Assembly (NCBI RefSeq): GCF_018991925.1
Contig: NW_024756914.1
Span: 7,552,817 to 7,616,816 of the forward strand
DNA from: Homarus americanus
Lineage: Eukaryota > Arthropoda > Malacostraca > Decapoda > Nephropidae
DNA: 64,000 nt
Reading direction: 5' to 3'
Shown: piece after piece, positions 25,020 to 41,300 of the stretch
How the letters are laid out: each line of letters starts with the position of its first letter
Position numbering within the stretch: the first letter of the stretch is position 1
Made by a program: the position numbers and the translations under genes
The notes under the pieces: model-generated
Database searches by the model: none
The model's input: only the letters and a program-made list of their open reading frames with translations
What the model was told of the DNA's origin: nothing

Positions 25020-25070
25020 TACTGACAATTAGTCCCCGGGAGCTAATTCGGCCGTTACTTTTCCTCTAGC

Positions 25071-25765
25071 AAGGTCAGGACCTAACTTAAAAATCACCCA
25101 GAGGACATGTGTCCAGAGCCTAACTTAAACATCACCCAGAGGACATGTGTCCAGGACCTGAATTGAACATCACCCAGAGGACACGTTTCCAGATCCTAAC
25201 TTAAACATCACCCAGAGGACATGTGTCCAGGACCTAAATTGAACATCACCCAGAGGACACGTGTCCAGAGCCTAACTTAAACATCACCCAGAGGACATGC
25301 GTCCAGAGCGTAACTTAAACATCACCCAGAGGACATGTTTCCTGAGCCTAACTTCAACATCACCCAGAGGACATTTGTCCAGTGCATAACTTAAACATTA
25401 CCCAGAGGATACGTGTCCTGAGCCTAACTTAAACATCACCCAGAGGACATGTGTCTAGAACCTAACTTAAACATCACCCAGAGGACACGTGTCCAGAGCC
25501 TAACTTAAACATCACCCAGAGGACATGCGTCCAGAGCCTAACTTAAATATCACCCAGAGGACATGTGTCAAGAGCCTAACTTAAACATCACCCAGAGGAC
25601 ATGTGTCCTGTGCCTAACTTAAACATTACCCAGAGGACATGTGTCCAGAGCCTAACTTAAACATCACCCACAGGACATGTATCCAGAACCTAACTTAAAC
25701 ATCACCCAGAGAAAATGTTTCTGGAACCTAACTTAAATATCACCCAAAGGGCATATGTCCAGCAT
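25071..25765. repeat. 38-bp tandem array, about 18 units
   Basis: The unit core is ATCACCCAGAGGACATGTGT followed by CCAGAGCCTAACTTAAAC. The start-to-start distance is 38 bp (for example 25131 to 25169). Unit variants are CCAGGACCTG, CCTGAGCCTAAC and CACGTGT. The array is the right-hand flank of the LINE insertion; its left-hand flank is 16527-16624. Confidence 0.93.
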
Positions 25766-26038
25766 AGCCACGCAGTGGTTCTTCGCCTCATAAACAGAAT
25801 GTACTCGAATGTGAAGGACTATGCTACAGAAACCAACACAACTATAGCGACGGGAAACCCCAATTGAATAAACAACTTATTCTTGTAAATGCCACAAAGT
25901 CAGGTGCCAGGAAACTGTGTGATGTAATGCTTCATTTCCAAGTTTATGATGGGATAGATTAAGTAACCTAACTCAGTTTTTCTTTTTCAAGTATAACTAT
26001 CTATTGTCAGATGCTACTGAATAAACTCCGAAGGTTCG

Positions 26039-26043
<5 letters not shown>
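25766..26043. other. Unassigned sequence
   Basis: No gene or repeat is recognised between the 38-bp array and the TA run. Confidence 0.4.

Positions 26044-26110
<67 letters not shown>
26044..26110. repeat. (TA)n microsatellite
   Basis: About 33 uninterrupted TA dinucleotides. Confidence 0.97.
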
Positions 26111-26113
<3 letters not shown>

Positions 26114-26283
26114 AGCCACTCTAATGTACAAGGAGGTTCACGTACTGATGAGGTGGATGAACCACACGTCTTCTCCAATAATTAAAAAATTAGGAGCTTA
26201 TAATTCAGTGACTGGGAAAGCGAAGAAACGCAAGTTTGACGACAGCTATATAAACTTTGGCTTCATTATGTTGGAGATGAAAA
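26111..26283. other. Unassigned sequence running into gap
   Basis: 173 bases of non-repetitive sequence with an open + frame from 26124 that continues into the gap. The frame has no recognisable motif, and its apparent extension beyond the gap is satellite. Confidence 0.4.
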
Positions 26284-26383
26284 NNNNNNNNNNNNNNNNN
26301 NNNNNNNNNNNNNNNNNNNNNNNNNNNNNNNNNNNNNNNNNNNNNNNNNNNNNNNNNNNNNNNNNNNNNNNNNNNNNNNNNNN
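26284..26383. other. Assembly gap of exactly 100 N
   Basis: A placeholder-size gap sits between unique sequence and the right arm of the 30-bp satellite. The orientation of the sequence to the right relative to the left is not proven. Confidence 0.98.
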
Positions 26384-29300
26384 ACGCCATATACCCACTT
26401 ACACAACTAATTACCACTGCCCACCACCACACAAACACCACCACCTCCACTTCTACCACTGCAATAACCATCACCACCACCACCACCTTATTTCTACCCC
26501 ACCAAACAACCACCACCACCACTCTAACACCAATAACCATCACCACCACCACCACTTCTACCACTACACAACCGCCACCACACCACCACCACTTCCAACC
26601 ACCACACAACCACCACTACCAATGCCTACCACTATACAACCATCACCACAGCTGTCTACCACCACACAACCACCACCATCACTGTCTACTACTACACAAC
26701 CATCACCATCACTGTCTACACAACCATCACCACCACTGCCTCACTACTACATTAACCATCACCATCACATTGCCTACTACTACACAACCACACCGCCAAT
26801 TGTCCACTACTTACACACAACCATCACTGTCACTACTACACAACCAGCACCATCACTGTCTACTACTACACAACCACACCACACTGTCTACTACTACACA
26901 ACCATCACCACCACTGCCCACTACACAACCATCACCCACTGTTTACTACTACACAACCACCACCACCACTGTCTTACTACACAACCATCACCACCACTGC
27001 TCCATCACTACCACACAACCATCACCGCCACTGTCTACTACTACACAACCATCACCACCACTCAGCCCACATCTAATAATAAACTAATTAATTCATCAAT
27101 TAACTACATAACATCCACCACCACCGCATGTCTACTACTACACAACCACCCACCACCACCACTGTCTACTACACACAACCATCACCATCACTGCTCCACT
27201 ACTACACAACCATCACCATCACTGTTTACCACTACACAACCACCACCATCACTGTCCACTACTACACAACCATCACCACCACCGTCTACATACTACACAA
27301 CCATCACCATCACTGTCCACTACTACACAACCATCACCACCACCACTGTCTACTACCACACAACCACCACCACCACCACCGTCTACTACTACACAAACAC
27401 CACACCTCACCACCAACTGCTCCACACTAACAACCATCACCATCACTGTTCATACTACACAATAACCACACTAACTGCTCACACAATAACCACCACCACC
27501 ACCATCACTGTTTACTTCTACACAACCATCACCATCACTGTCCACCACTACAACAACCATCACCACCACTGTCACTACTACACAACCACCACCACTCCAC
27601 CGTCTACTACTACACAACCATCACCACCACCGTCCACTACCACACAACCACACCACCACCCACTGCTCCACTACTACACAACCATCACCATCACTGCCTA
27701 CTACTGCACAACCAACCACCAACTGTCTACCACTACACAACCATCACCACCACTGTCTACTACTACAAAAACCATCACCATCACTCGTCTACCACTACAC
27801 AACCACACTCACCACTGTCCACTACTACAATAAACACATTAATCAACTGTCCACTACTACAATAAACCATCACCATCACTGCTTACTACCATAATAACCA
27901 TCACCACCACTGTCTACTACTAACACAACCATCACCATCACTGTCCACCTACTACACAACCAGCACCATCACTGCCCACTACTACACAACCATCACCACC
28001 ACACTGTTTACTACTACACAACCACCACCACCACCGTCCATCACTACAACAACCATCACCATCACTGTCCACTACTACACAACCACCACCATCACTGTCT
28101 ACTACTACACCAACCACCACCACCATCACTGTTTACTACTACACAACCACCACCACCTCATCACTGTTTACTCACTACACAACCACCACCATCACTGTCC
28201 ACTACTACACAACCATCACCACCACTGTCTACTACTACACAACCACCCACCCACTGTCTACTACTCATACACAACCACCACACCACCGTCTACTACTACA
28301 CAACCACCACACCACCACCGTCCACTACTACACAACCATCACCACCACCGTCCACTACTACACAACCATCACCACTACATTGCTCCACTACTACACAACC
28401 ATCACCACCACTGTCCACTACTACAACAACCATCACCATCACTGCCCACTACTACACAAAACCATCACCATCACTCAGTCCACCTCACTACACAACCATC
28501 ACCACCACTGTCCACTCATTACATAACAACCACCTAATAACTGTTTACACTACACAACCACACCACCACTGTTTCCAACATTAACAACAATCACACTGTC
28601 CACCACTACAACAACCAGCACCATCACTGTCCACTACTCACACAACCATCACCACCACTGTTTAACTACTTCACACAACCATCACCACCCACTGTCTACT
28701 ACTACTAACAACCATCACCATCACTGTCCACTACTACAACAACCACACCACCATCACCGTTCAATTACTACACAACCACCATCACTGTCCACTACTACTA
28801 CACAACCACTCCACCATCACTGTCTACTACTACACAACCATCACACCATTACACACAAAACACCATCACTAACCACTGCCACTACACAACCATCACCATC
28901 ACTGTCCACTCACTACACAACCACCACCACCACTGCCCACTACTACACAACCATCACCACCACTGTCCACTTACCACAACAACCATCACCACACCAGCAT
29001 TTCACTACACAACCATCACCACCACCGTCCACTACTACACAACCATCACCATCACTGTCCACTACTACACAACCAGCACCATCACCTACTACTACACAAC
29101 CATCACCATCACTGTCCACTACTACACAACCATCACCACCACCGTCTACTACTACACAACCATCACCATCACTGTTTACTACTACACAACCACCACTCAC
29201 CACTGTTCACTACTAAACAACCACACCACCACTGTCTACTACTACACAACCACCACCGCCACTGTTCCACACACACAACCATCACCACCACTGCCCACTA

Positions 29301-32300
29301 CTACACAACCACCACCATCACTGCCATTACTACACAACCATCACCGCCAACTGCCCACTACTACACAACCATCACCTTCACTGCCCAATACCACACAACC
29401 ATCACCACCACTGCTCCACTACTACACAACCACCACCATCACTGCTTTACTACCACACAACCACCACCACCACTGTTTACTACAACCATCACCACCATGT
29501 TCACTACACACAACACCACCACTGCCTACTACTACACAACCACACCATCACTGTTTACTACTACACAACACACCACCACTGTCCACTACCATAATAACCA
29601 TCACCACCCACTGTCTACTACTACACAACCACCACCATCACTGTTTACTACTACACAACCACCACCACCACTGTCCACTACTACACAACCATCACCACCA
29701 CTGTCCACTACTACACAACCACCACCATCAACTGCTCACTACTACACAAATTCACCACCACCACTGTCCACTACTACACAACCACATCACCACCACTGTC
29801 TACTACTATACAACTCACACCGCTAACTGCCCACATACACAACCACACTGTCCACTACCACAACCATCACCACCCACTGCTCCACTACTAATAACCACCC
29901 ACCATCACTGCTCACTACTTCACCACATCAACCACCACCGCCACCGTCCACTACTACACAAACACCACCACCACCACTGTCTACTACTACAAAAACCATC
30001 ACCATCACTGTCTACTACTACACAACCACCACCATCACTGTTTACTACTACACAACCCACTCACCATCACTTCGTCCACTATTACATTAACTAATCACCA
30101 CATCACTGTTCACTACTACATTAAACCAACACCACCACTGTCCACTACTACAACCATCACCACCCACCCACTACTACACAACCACCACCATCACTGTCCA
30201 CTCACTACACAACCATCACCACCACTGCCTTCTACTACACAACCATCACCACCACCACCGCTCCACTACCACAACCATCACCACCAATTGCCACTACTAC
30301 ACAACCACCACCATCACTGTCCACTACTACAACCATCACCACCACTGTCTACCACTACACAACCATCACCACCACTGACACACAATTAATAACAACCATC
30401 ACCATCACTGTCCACTACTACACAACCATCACCACCCACTGCTCCACTACTAACAACCAACCACCACCGTCTACTACTAATAAACCACATCACCACCTCA
30501 CTGTCCACTTTCACTAACAACCACCACCATCACTGTTTACCACTACAATACCACCTCACCATCACCGTCCACTACTGTCAACCATCACCACCACTGTCCA
30601 CTACTACACAACCACCACCATCACTGCCCACTACTACACAACCACCACCATCACTGTCCACCACTACACAACCATCACCACCACCGTCTACCACCACACA
30701 ACCATCACCACCACTGTCTAATACTACTACACAACCATCACCATCACTGTCCACTACCATAAAAAACCATCACTACCCACTGTCTACTCACTACACAACC
30801 ACACCACCACCGTCCACTACCACAACCATCAACCAACTAACTACCCACATACACAACCAATCACTGTCTACTACTACCACAACCATCACCACTACTACCC
30901 ACCACCACACAACCATCACCACCACCACCCACTACTACACAACCATCACCAACTGCCCACTACTACACAACCACCATCAACTGTCCACTCACTACACAAC
31001 CATCACCACCACTGTCCACTACCACAACAACCACCATCACTGCTTACTACTCACACAACCATCACCACCACTGCCCACTACTACAACCATCACCACACTG
31101 TCCACTACTACACAACCAGCACCACAACTGCCCACCACTACACAACCATCACCACCACACTATACATTACACAACACAAAAAACCACAAAAAACCACAAA
31201 AACCCACACACAACACCCACCCACCCCAACACAAAACCACCACCCACCCACCACCCAAATACACAACCACCACCCACCATCACTACTTCACTACACAACC
31301 ACCACCACCACTGTCCACTACTACAACCACCACCACCACTGTCTACTACACACACAACCACCAACACCATCACTACTTAATAAACTACACAACCACCACT
31401 ACACAACCAAAATCAATCACAATGTCTACTACTAAACAACCACCACCATCACTGTCCACTACTACAACAACCATCACCACCACTGTCTACTACTACACCA
31501 ACCACCACCACCCACTGAACCACTACCACAACAACCATCAATTTCACCACCGTCTACTACACAACCACAACCACACCAAACAACCACACCACCACCACCG
31601 TCCACTCACACAAAACCATCACCATCAATTGCTTACTACTACACAACCATCACCACCAACCCACACCAACAACCACACCACACCCACCAACACACACAAA
31701 ACACACACACAACCACACCACCACCAACCATAATAAACAACACCACCACTGTCTACTACACAACCATCACCACCACTGTCTACTACCACAACCACTCCCA
31801 CCATCAACCCACTACTACACAACCATCACCACCACTGTCCACCACTACACAACCACCACCCATCACTGTCTACTACTACACAACCATCACCATCACTGTT
31901 TACTACTACACAACCATCACCACCAATTGTCCACTACTACACAACCATCACCATCACTGTCCACTCACACCACAACCATCACCATCACTGTCTACTACTA
32001 CACAACCATCACCACCACTGTCTACTACTACAAACAACCATGTTTACCACATAACAACCACCACCACCACTGTTCACACTTCACAATAACCACAATTCCA
32101 CCAAAACCATCACCATCAATTGTCCACTACTACACAACCATCACCACACCGCTACACCACCACACAACCAACACCACCACCGCCCACTACTACAACCACC
32201 ACCACTGTTCATTTCACTACACAACCACCCGCCACCACCACCACTACTAACAACCATCACCACCACTACCCACTACCAACCATCACCGCTAATCAAAAAA

Positions 32301-35300
32301 ACACCACTGTCACTACTAATAACCACCACCACACTGTTCACCAAACAACCACCACCCACCCACAACACAAAACCATCACCTTTCACCTCCACACACACAA
32401 CCATCACCACCTAACTGCCCACTACTACACAACCACCTCACCATCACTGTCTACTACTACACAACCATCACCACCACCGATTAACTAATTACACAACCAT
32501 CACCACCACTGTCTACCACTACTACACAACCATCACCACCAACTGCTCCACTACTACACAACCATCACCATCACTGTTAATTACTACACAACCATAAAAA
32601 CCACCACTATTACACAACCACAAATCAACCCACTACTACACAACCACCACCATCACTGTCTACCACATAATAACCACCACCACCAACCACTGTTCACACA
32701 CACAACCATCACCACCACCTGCCCACCACTACACAACCATCACCACCACTGCTACTCACACAACCACCACCCACCACTGTCCCAATAATAACCACACCAC
32801 CACTGCCCACTACACACAACCATCACCGCCACTGCCCACTACACAACCATCACCGCTAACTGTCTACCACTACACAAACACCACCACTGCTCCACTACTT
32901 TCACAAACCATAAATCACTGTTCACATTACAACCACCACCACTACCACTGTCTACTATTTAACCACCACCCACTCACCACCTTCATACACACAACCACCA
33001 ATTGCCCATTACTACAAACCACCCACCACCACTGTTTATTTCACTACACAACCATCCACCACTGTCCACCACTACACAACCACCACCACCACTGTTCAAC
33101 TTCACAATAAACTACCCACCACAATTGTCCACTACTACACAACCATCACCACCACCGCTCCAATTACTTCAACACAACCATCAATTCCACCACTGTTTAT
33201 TTCACACAACCACCACCCACTGTCCACTCACTACACAAACCACCACCACCACTGTCTTCACACACAACCATCACCACTCAATTGCCCACACATACAACGA
33301 CACCACCACTTGCCATAATAACCACCACCCACCACTGTCCACTACACAACCACCACCACTGTTCACTACTACACAACCATCACCACCACTGCCCACTACT
33401 ACACAACCACTCCACCACCACTGTTTACTACAACAACCACCACCATCACTGTCCACTCACACAACCATCACCCACCACTGCCCACCACTACACAACCATC
33501 ACCACCACCGTTCACCACTACACAAACCATCACCACCACTGTCTACTACTACACAACCATCACCACCAACTGCCCACTACTACACAACCATCACCACCGC
33601 TCCACTACTTCACAACCAATTCACCACCATCTACTTACATAACTACCACCATCAACACACAACCATCACCATCACTGTCCACTACTACACAACCACACTA
33701 ATTCACTGTCCACTACACAACAACACCATCAATTCCCACTACCACAATAAACCACCACCACTGTCTACTCACTACACAAACCACCACCACACTTTCACTA
33801 CTACACAACCACACCACCACTGTCTACTACTACCACATCACCACAACTGTCCACTACCACACAAACTCCATCACCACCACTGTCTACTACTACACAACAC
33901 ACACCACCCTCACTGTCCATTCACCAACAAACCACCACCCACTGCCCCACTTCACAACAACCATCACCACCACTGTCCACTACTACACAACCACCAACAA
34001 TTGTCTACTACTACACAACCATCACCACCAATTGCCCACTACTACCACAACCACCACCATCACTGTTTACTAATTACACAACCACACCACCACTGTCCAC
34101 TACTACACAACCATCACCACCACCACCCACTACCACACAACCATCACCACCACCGTCTACTCACCACACAACCACCACCACTTTGCTTTAATTACCACAC
34201 AACCATCACCACCACTGTTCACAAAACCCACCACACACTATACAAACACCACATCCCATTACTACACAACCACCACCACTGTCTACTACTACACAACCAT
34301 CACCACCCACTGTCTACTCACTCACAAAACCACACCATCACGCATTACTACAATAACCACCATCACCAATGCCACTCACTACACAACCACATCACCCAAC
34401 TGCCTTACTACTAAAACCACCACCACTGTCTACCACTACACAACCACCATCAACCACAAACCATCACCCACTCACCACCACACAACCATCACCACCAACT
34501 GTCCACTACTACACAACCATCAACACACAACTGTCTACTACTACACAACCACTCACCACCACCATGTCTATTACTACACAACCATCACCACCACTGTCCA
34601 CTACTACACAACACACCAACACTGCCCACTACTACACAACCACCACCATCACTGTCTACTACCACACAACCATCACCACCACTGTCTACCACTACACAAC
34701 CATCACCATCACTGCCCACTACTACACAACCACCACCACCACTGTTCACTACTACACAACCATCACCATCACCGTTTACTACTACACAACCACCATCACC
34801 ATCACTGTCCACTACTACACAACCACTCCACCACCACTGTCCACTACTACACAACCATCACCACCACTGTTTCACACACACAAACCACCACCCACCACTG
34901 TCTACCACTACACAACCACATCACCACCACTGTCCACTACTACACAACCATCACCATCACTGTTTACTTCACACAAACCATCACCACCACTGTCTACTAC
35001 ACAAACCATCACCACCACTGTCTACCACACACAACCATCACCACCACTGTCTACTTCACACAACCATCACCACCACTGTCTACCACCACACAAATCCATC
35101 ACCACCACTGTTCACCACTCACACAACCACCACCACACCACTGTCTACCACACAAACCATCACCTCACCACTGTCTACTACTACACAAACCACATCACCA
35201 CCACTGTCTACTCACTACACAACCATCACCACCACTGTCTACTACTACACAACCACTCAACCATCACTGTCTACTACTACACAACCACCACCATCACTGT

Positions 35301-38300
35301 TTACTACTACACAACCATCACCACCACTGTCTACTTCACTCACACAACCACCACCACTCACTGTCCACTACTACACAACCATCACCACCACTGTCCACCT
35401 ACACAACCATCACCACCACTTCTCACTACTTCACACAACCATCACCACACTGTCCCATCACCATCACTGTCCACTACTACACAACCATCACCACCACTGT
35501 CTACTACTACACAACCACTCACCATCACTGTCTACTACTACACAAATCCACCACCACCACTGTCCACTACTACACAACCACCACCACCACTGCTTACTAC
35601 TACACAACCACCATCACTGTCCACTACTACACAACCATCACCACCACTGTCTACTTCACACACAACCATCACCACCACTGTCTACTACTACACAAATCCA
35701 CCACCATCACTGTCTACTACTACACAAACCACTCACCACCACTGTCTACTACTACACAAATCCACCACCCATCACTGTTTACTACACAACCCACCACCAT
35801 CACACACTTACTACTACACAAATCCATCACCACCACTGTCCACTACCACACAACCATCACCACCCACTGCCCACTTCACTCACACAACCATCACTCACCA
35901 CCACTGCTCACTACTACACAAAATCCATCACCACCATTGCTTCTACTACTACACAACCATCACTCACCACCTGTTTACTACCACACAACCATCACCACCA
36001 CTGTCTACTACTACACAAACCATCACCACCACTGTCTACTACTACACAACCATCACCATCACTGTTCACTACTACACAACCACATCACCACCACTGTCTA
36101 CTCACACACACAACCATCACCACCACTGTCCACTACTACACAACCATCACCTCACCACTGTCTACTTCACTACACAACCATCACCACCCCACTGTCTACT
36201 CACTACACAACCACCACCCACTGTCCACTCACTCACACAACCATCACCACCACTGTCCACTACTACACAAACCATCACCACCACTGTTTACTACCACACA
36301 CAACCATCACCACCACTGTTCACTACTCACACAACCACCACCACCACTGTTCAACCACACAACCATCACCACCACACTGTCCACTACCACACAACCATCA
36401 CCACTCACCGTTCACTACTCACACAACCATCACCACCACTGTCTACTACTACACAACCACTCACACCATCACTGTCTACTACTACACAACCATCACCACC
36501 ACTGTCCACCACTACACAACCATCACCACCACTGTCTACTACTACACAAACCACCACCATCACTGTTTACCACACAAACCACTCACCACCACTGTCCACT
36601 ACTACACAACCATCACCACCACTGTCTACTACTACACAACCACATCACCACCACCGTCTACTCACTACACAAACCATCACCACCACTGTTTACTACTACA
36701 CAACCATCACCACTCACTGTCCACTACCACACCAAACCATCACTCACCACTGTCTACTACCACACAACCACATCACCACCACTGTTCACTACTCACACAA
36801 ACCACCACCATCACTGGTTTCACTACCACACAACCATCACCACCACTGTCCACTTACTACACAACCATCACCACCACTGTCTACTACTACACAACCACCA
36901 CCATCACTGTTTCCACTACAACCATCACCCATCACTGTCCACTACTACACCAAACCATCACCCACCACTGTCCACTACTACACAACCATCACCACCTCAC
37001 TGTCTACTACTACACAAACCACCACCATCACTGTCCACTACTACACAACCATCACCACCCACTGTCTACTACTACACAACCATCACCACACTGTTTCACT
37101 TACCACACAAACCATCACCACCACTGTCCACTACTACACAACCATCACCACCACTGTTCACTACTACACAACCATCACCTCACTGTCTACTACCACACAA
37201 CCATCACCACCACTGTCTACTACCACACAACCACCACCATCACTGTCTCACTACTACACAAACCATCATCACCACTGTCTACTCACTACACAACCACCAC
37301 CATCACTGTTTCTACCACCACACAACCATCACCATCACTGTCTACTACCACACAACCATCACCATCACCTGTCTACCACACAACCATCACCACCACTGTC
37401 TACTACTACACAACCATCACCACCACTGTCTACTACTCCACACAACCACCACCATCACTGTTTACTACACAAACCATCACCACCACTGTCTACTACTCAC
37501 ACAACCATCACCACCACCGTTCACCACTACACAACCATCACCACCACTGTTCACTACCACACAACCATCACCACCACTGTCTACTACTACACAACCACCA
37601 CCATCACTGTTTACTCACTACACAACCATCACCACCACTGTCCACTACTACACAACCATCACCACCACCGTCCACTACTACACAACAACCATCACCACCG
37701 TCTACTTCACCACACAACCATCACCACCACTGTCCACTACTACACAACCACATCACCATCACTGTTTACTACTACACAAACCATCACCACCACTGTCTAC
37801 TACTACACAAACCATCACCACCACTGTCTACTACTACACAACCATCACCACCCACTGTCTACTACCACACAACCACCACCATCACTGTTTACTACTACAC
37901 AACCATCACCACAACTGTCCACTACTACCAAACCATCACCACCCACTGTCTACTACTTCACACAACCACACCACCACTGTCTACTACTACACAACCATCA
38001 CCACCACTGTCCACTTCACACACAACCATCACCACCACTGTTTACTACTACACAACCATCACTCACCACTGTCTACTACTACACAAACCATCACCATCAC
38101 TGTCTACTACTACACACAACCATCACCACTCACGTCTACTACCACACAACCATCACCACCACTGTCCACTACTCACACAACCACCACCATCACTGTTCTA
38201 CTACTCACACAAACCATCACCATCACTGTCCACTCACTACACAAACCCATCACCACCACTGTCTACTACTACACAACCACCACCTCCCTGTCCACTACTA

Positions 38301-41300
38301 CACAACCATCATCACCACTGTCTACTTTACTACACAACCATCACCACACCACTGTTTACTACTCACACAACCACCACCACCACTGTCTACTACTACACAA
38401 ACCATCACCATCACTGTTTACTACTACACAACCATCACCAACCACTGTCCACTACTACCAACCACCACCATCACTGTCCACTACTACACAACCATCACCA
38501 CCACTGTCTACTAACACACAAACCATCACTCACCACACTGTCCACTCACTACACAACCATCACTCACCCACTGCCCAGCCACTACACAACCATCACCACT
38601 CACTGTTTACCACACACACAAACCACCACCACCACTGTCCACCACCACACCAACCATCACCACCACCGTCTACTACCACACAACCATCACCATCACTGTC
38701 TCACTTCACTACACAACCATCACCACCACCGTCTCACTTCACACAACCACCATCATCACTGTCTACTACTACACACAAACCACCACCATCACTGTCTACT
38801 ACTACACAAACCACCACCATCACTGTTCACTCACACACAAATCCATCACCACCACTGTTCTCACTACCACACAAACCACCACCATCACTGTCTACCACTA
38901 CACAACCACCACCATCACTGTTCACCACTCACACAACCATCACCATCACTGTCCACTACTACACAACCATCACCATCACTGCTCCACTACACAACCATCA
39001 CCACCACCGTCTACTACTACACAACCACTCACCATCACTGTTTACTACTACACAACCATCACCATCACTGGTTCACTTCACACACAACCATCACCACCAC
39101 CACTGTCTACTACTACACAAACCATCACCACCACTGTTCACTACTACACAACCACCACCATCAATGTCTACTACTACACAACCATCACCATCACCACTGT
39201 CCACTACTACACAACCATCACCACCACCGTCTACTACTCACACAACCACCACAATCACTGTCTACCACTACAACCACCACCACTCACTGTCCACTACTAC
39301 ACAACCATCACCATCACTGTCTACTACACAACCACACATCACCACCACTGTTTCACTTTCACACACACAACCCACTCCACCATCACTGTCTACTACTCAC
39401 ACAACCATCACCACCACTGTCTACCACACACAAACCATCACCACCACTGTCTACACTACACAAATCCATCACCACCACTGTCTACTACTACACAACCATC
39501 ACCACTCACTGTCTACCACTACACAACCATCACCACCACTCATACTTCTACTTCTACACAACCATCACCACCACTGTCTACTCACTACACAACCATCACC
39601 ACCACTGTCACTACACTACACAAACCATCACCACCACTGTCTACCACTACACAAACCATCACCACCACTGTCTACCACTACACAACCATCACCATCACTG
39701 TTCACTACCACACAAACCACTCACCACCACTGTCCACCACTTCACACAAACCACCACCACTGTTTACTACTACACAACCACACCACCACCACTTGTCTAT
39801 TACTACACAAACCACCACCACCACTTTCTACACTACACAAACCATCACCACTCACTGTCTACTACTACACAACCATCACATCACTGTCTACTACTACACA
39901 ACCATCACCATCACCAGTTCACTACTACACAACCACCACCACCACTGTCTACTACTACACAAACCATCACCATCACTGTCCCCAACCACACAAACCATCA
40001 CCACCACTGCTTACCACTACACAAATCCATCACCACTCACTGTCTACTACTACACAAACCATCACCACTCACTGTCTACTACTACACAAACCACCACCAC
40101 CACTGTCTACCACTACACAACCATCACCACCACCGTCTACTACTACACAACCATCACCACCACTGTTCACTACTACACAAACCATCACCATCACTGTCTA
40201 CTACTACACAAACCATCACCACCACTTTCACACACACAACCATCACCATCACTGTCTACTACTACAGACCACCACCACACTGTCTACTACTACACAACCA
40301 CCACCCCACCATCACTGTCTACTACCAACAACCATCACCACCACCGTTCACTACTACACAACCATCACCACCACTGTCTACTACTACACAACCATCACCA
40401 TCACTGTCTACTACTACACAACCACCACCATCACTGTTCAATTCCACACAACCACATCACCATCACTGGCTCCACTACTACACAACCACCACCACCACTG
40501 TTTACTACTACACAACCATCACCACACCACTGTCTAACCACTACACAAACCACATCACCATCACTGTCTACCACACAACCATCACCATCACTGTCTACCA
40601 CTACACAACCATCACCACTGTTCACCACCACACAACATCACCATCACTGTTTACTACTACACAACCATCACCATCACTGTCTACTTTCACACAACCATCA
40701 TCACCACCACTTCTACTACTACACAACCATCACCATCACTGTCTACTACTACAATAACCAATCATCACCACCACTGTCTACTACTACACAACCATCACCA
40801 CCACTGTCTACTACTACACAACCATCACCACCACTGTCCGCTCACTACACAACCATCACCACCACTGTCTACTACTACACAAACCACCACCACCACTGTC
40901 TTACTACTACTACACAACCATCACCACCACTGTCTACTACTACACAACCATCACCACCACTGTCTACTACCACACAACCACATCACCATCACTGTCTACT
41001 ACTACACAACCATCACCACCACTGTCTACTACTACACAACCATCACCACCACTGTCTACTACCACACAACCATCACCATCACCGTTCACTTACACAACCA
41101 TCACCACCACTGTCTACTACTTTCACACAACCATCACCACCACTATCCACTACTATTACACAACCACACCCACTGTCTACTAATACAACAACCATCACCA
41201 CCACTGTCTACTACTACACAACCATCACCATCACTGTCTAACACAACCATCACCACCACTGTTCCATTACTACACAACCATCACCACTGTCTACTAATAC

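Larger units (their letters stand above)
16625..25070 (-). mobile_element. CR1-like LINE, minus strand, interrupted by three later insertions
   Basis: Read on the minus strand, the order is: a short 5' leader, ORF1 (SGNH-esterase-like, 25019-24232), ORF2 endonuclease (about 24060-22690), a linker, reverse transcriptase (about 22150-21180), thumb/C-terminal region (about 20840-20732 and 17622-17505), and C-terminal tail (16815-16651). It ends in an 8-bp microsatellite. Removing insertions at 23068-23829, 17626-20726 and 16820-17504 leaves about 3.9 kb, a plausible near-full-length CR1/L2-type element. Numerous stops and frameshifts make it inactive. Family-level assignment rests on domain order and the 8-mer 3' end; the exact clade is inference. 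Confidence 0.85.

Noticed and set aside
25071..25765. CRISPR-like array (38-bp period)
   Set aside because: The whole unit repeats with no unique spacers, and the host is eukaryotic.
26124..27833. 569-codon + frame starting in unique sequence
   Set aside because: It reads through the 100-N gap and then through satellite, so the fusion is artificial.
34369..40757. Mucin-like Thr/Pro/Ser frames of 1381 and 1606 codons
   Set aside because: They are satellite shadows; the frame phase drifts at indels, and there is no start context or signal peptide.
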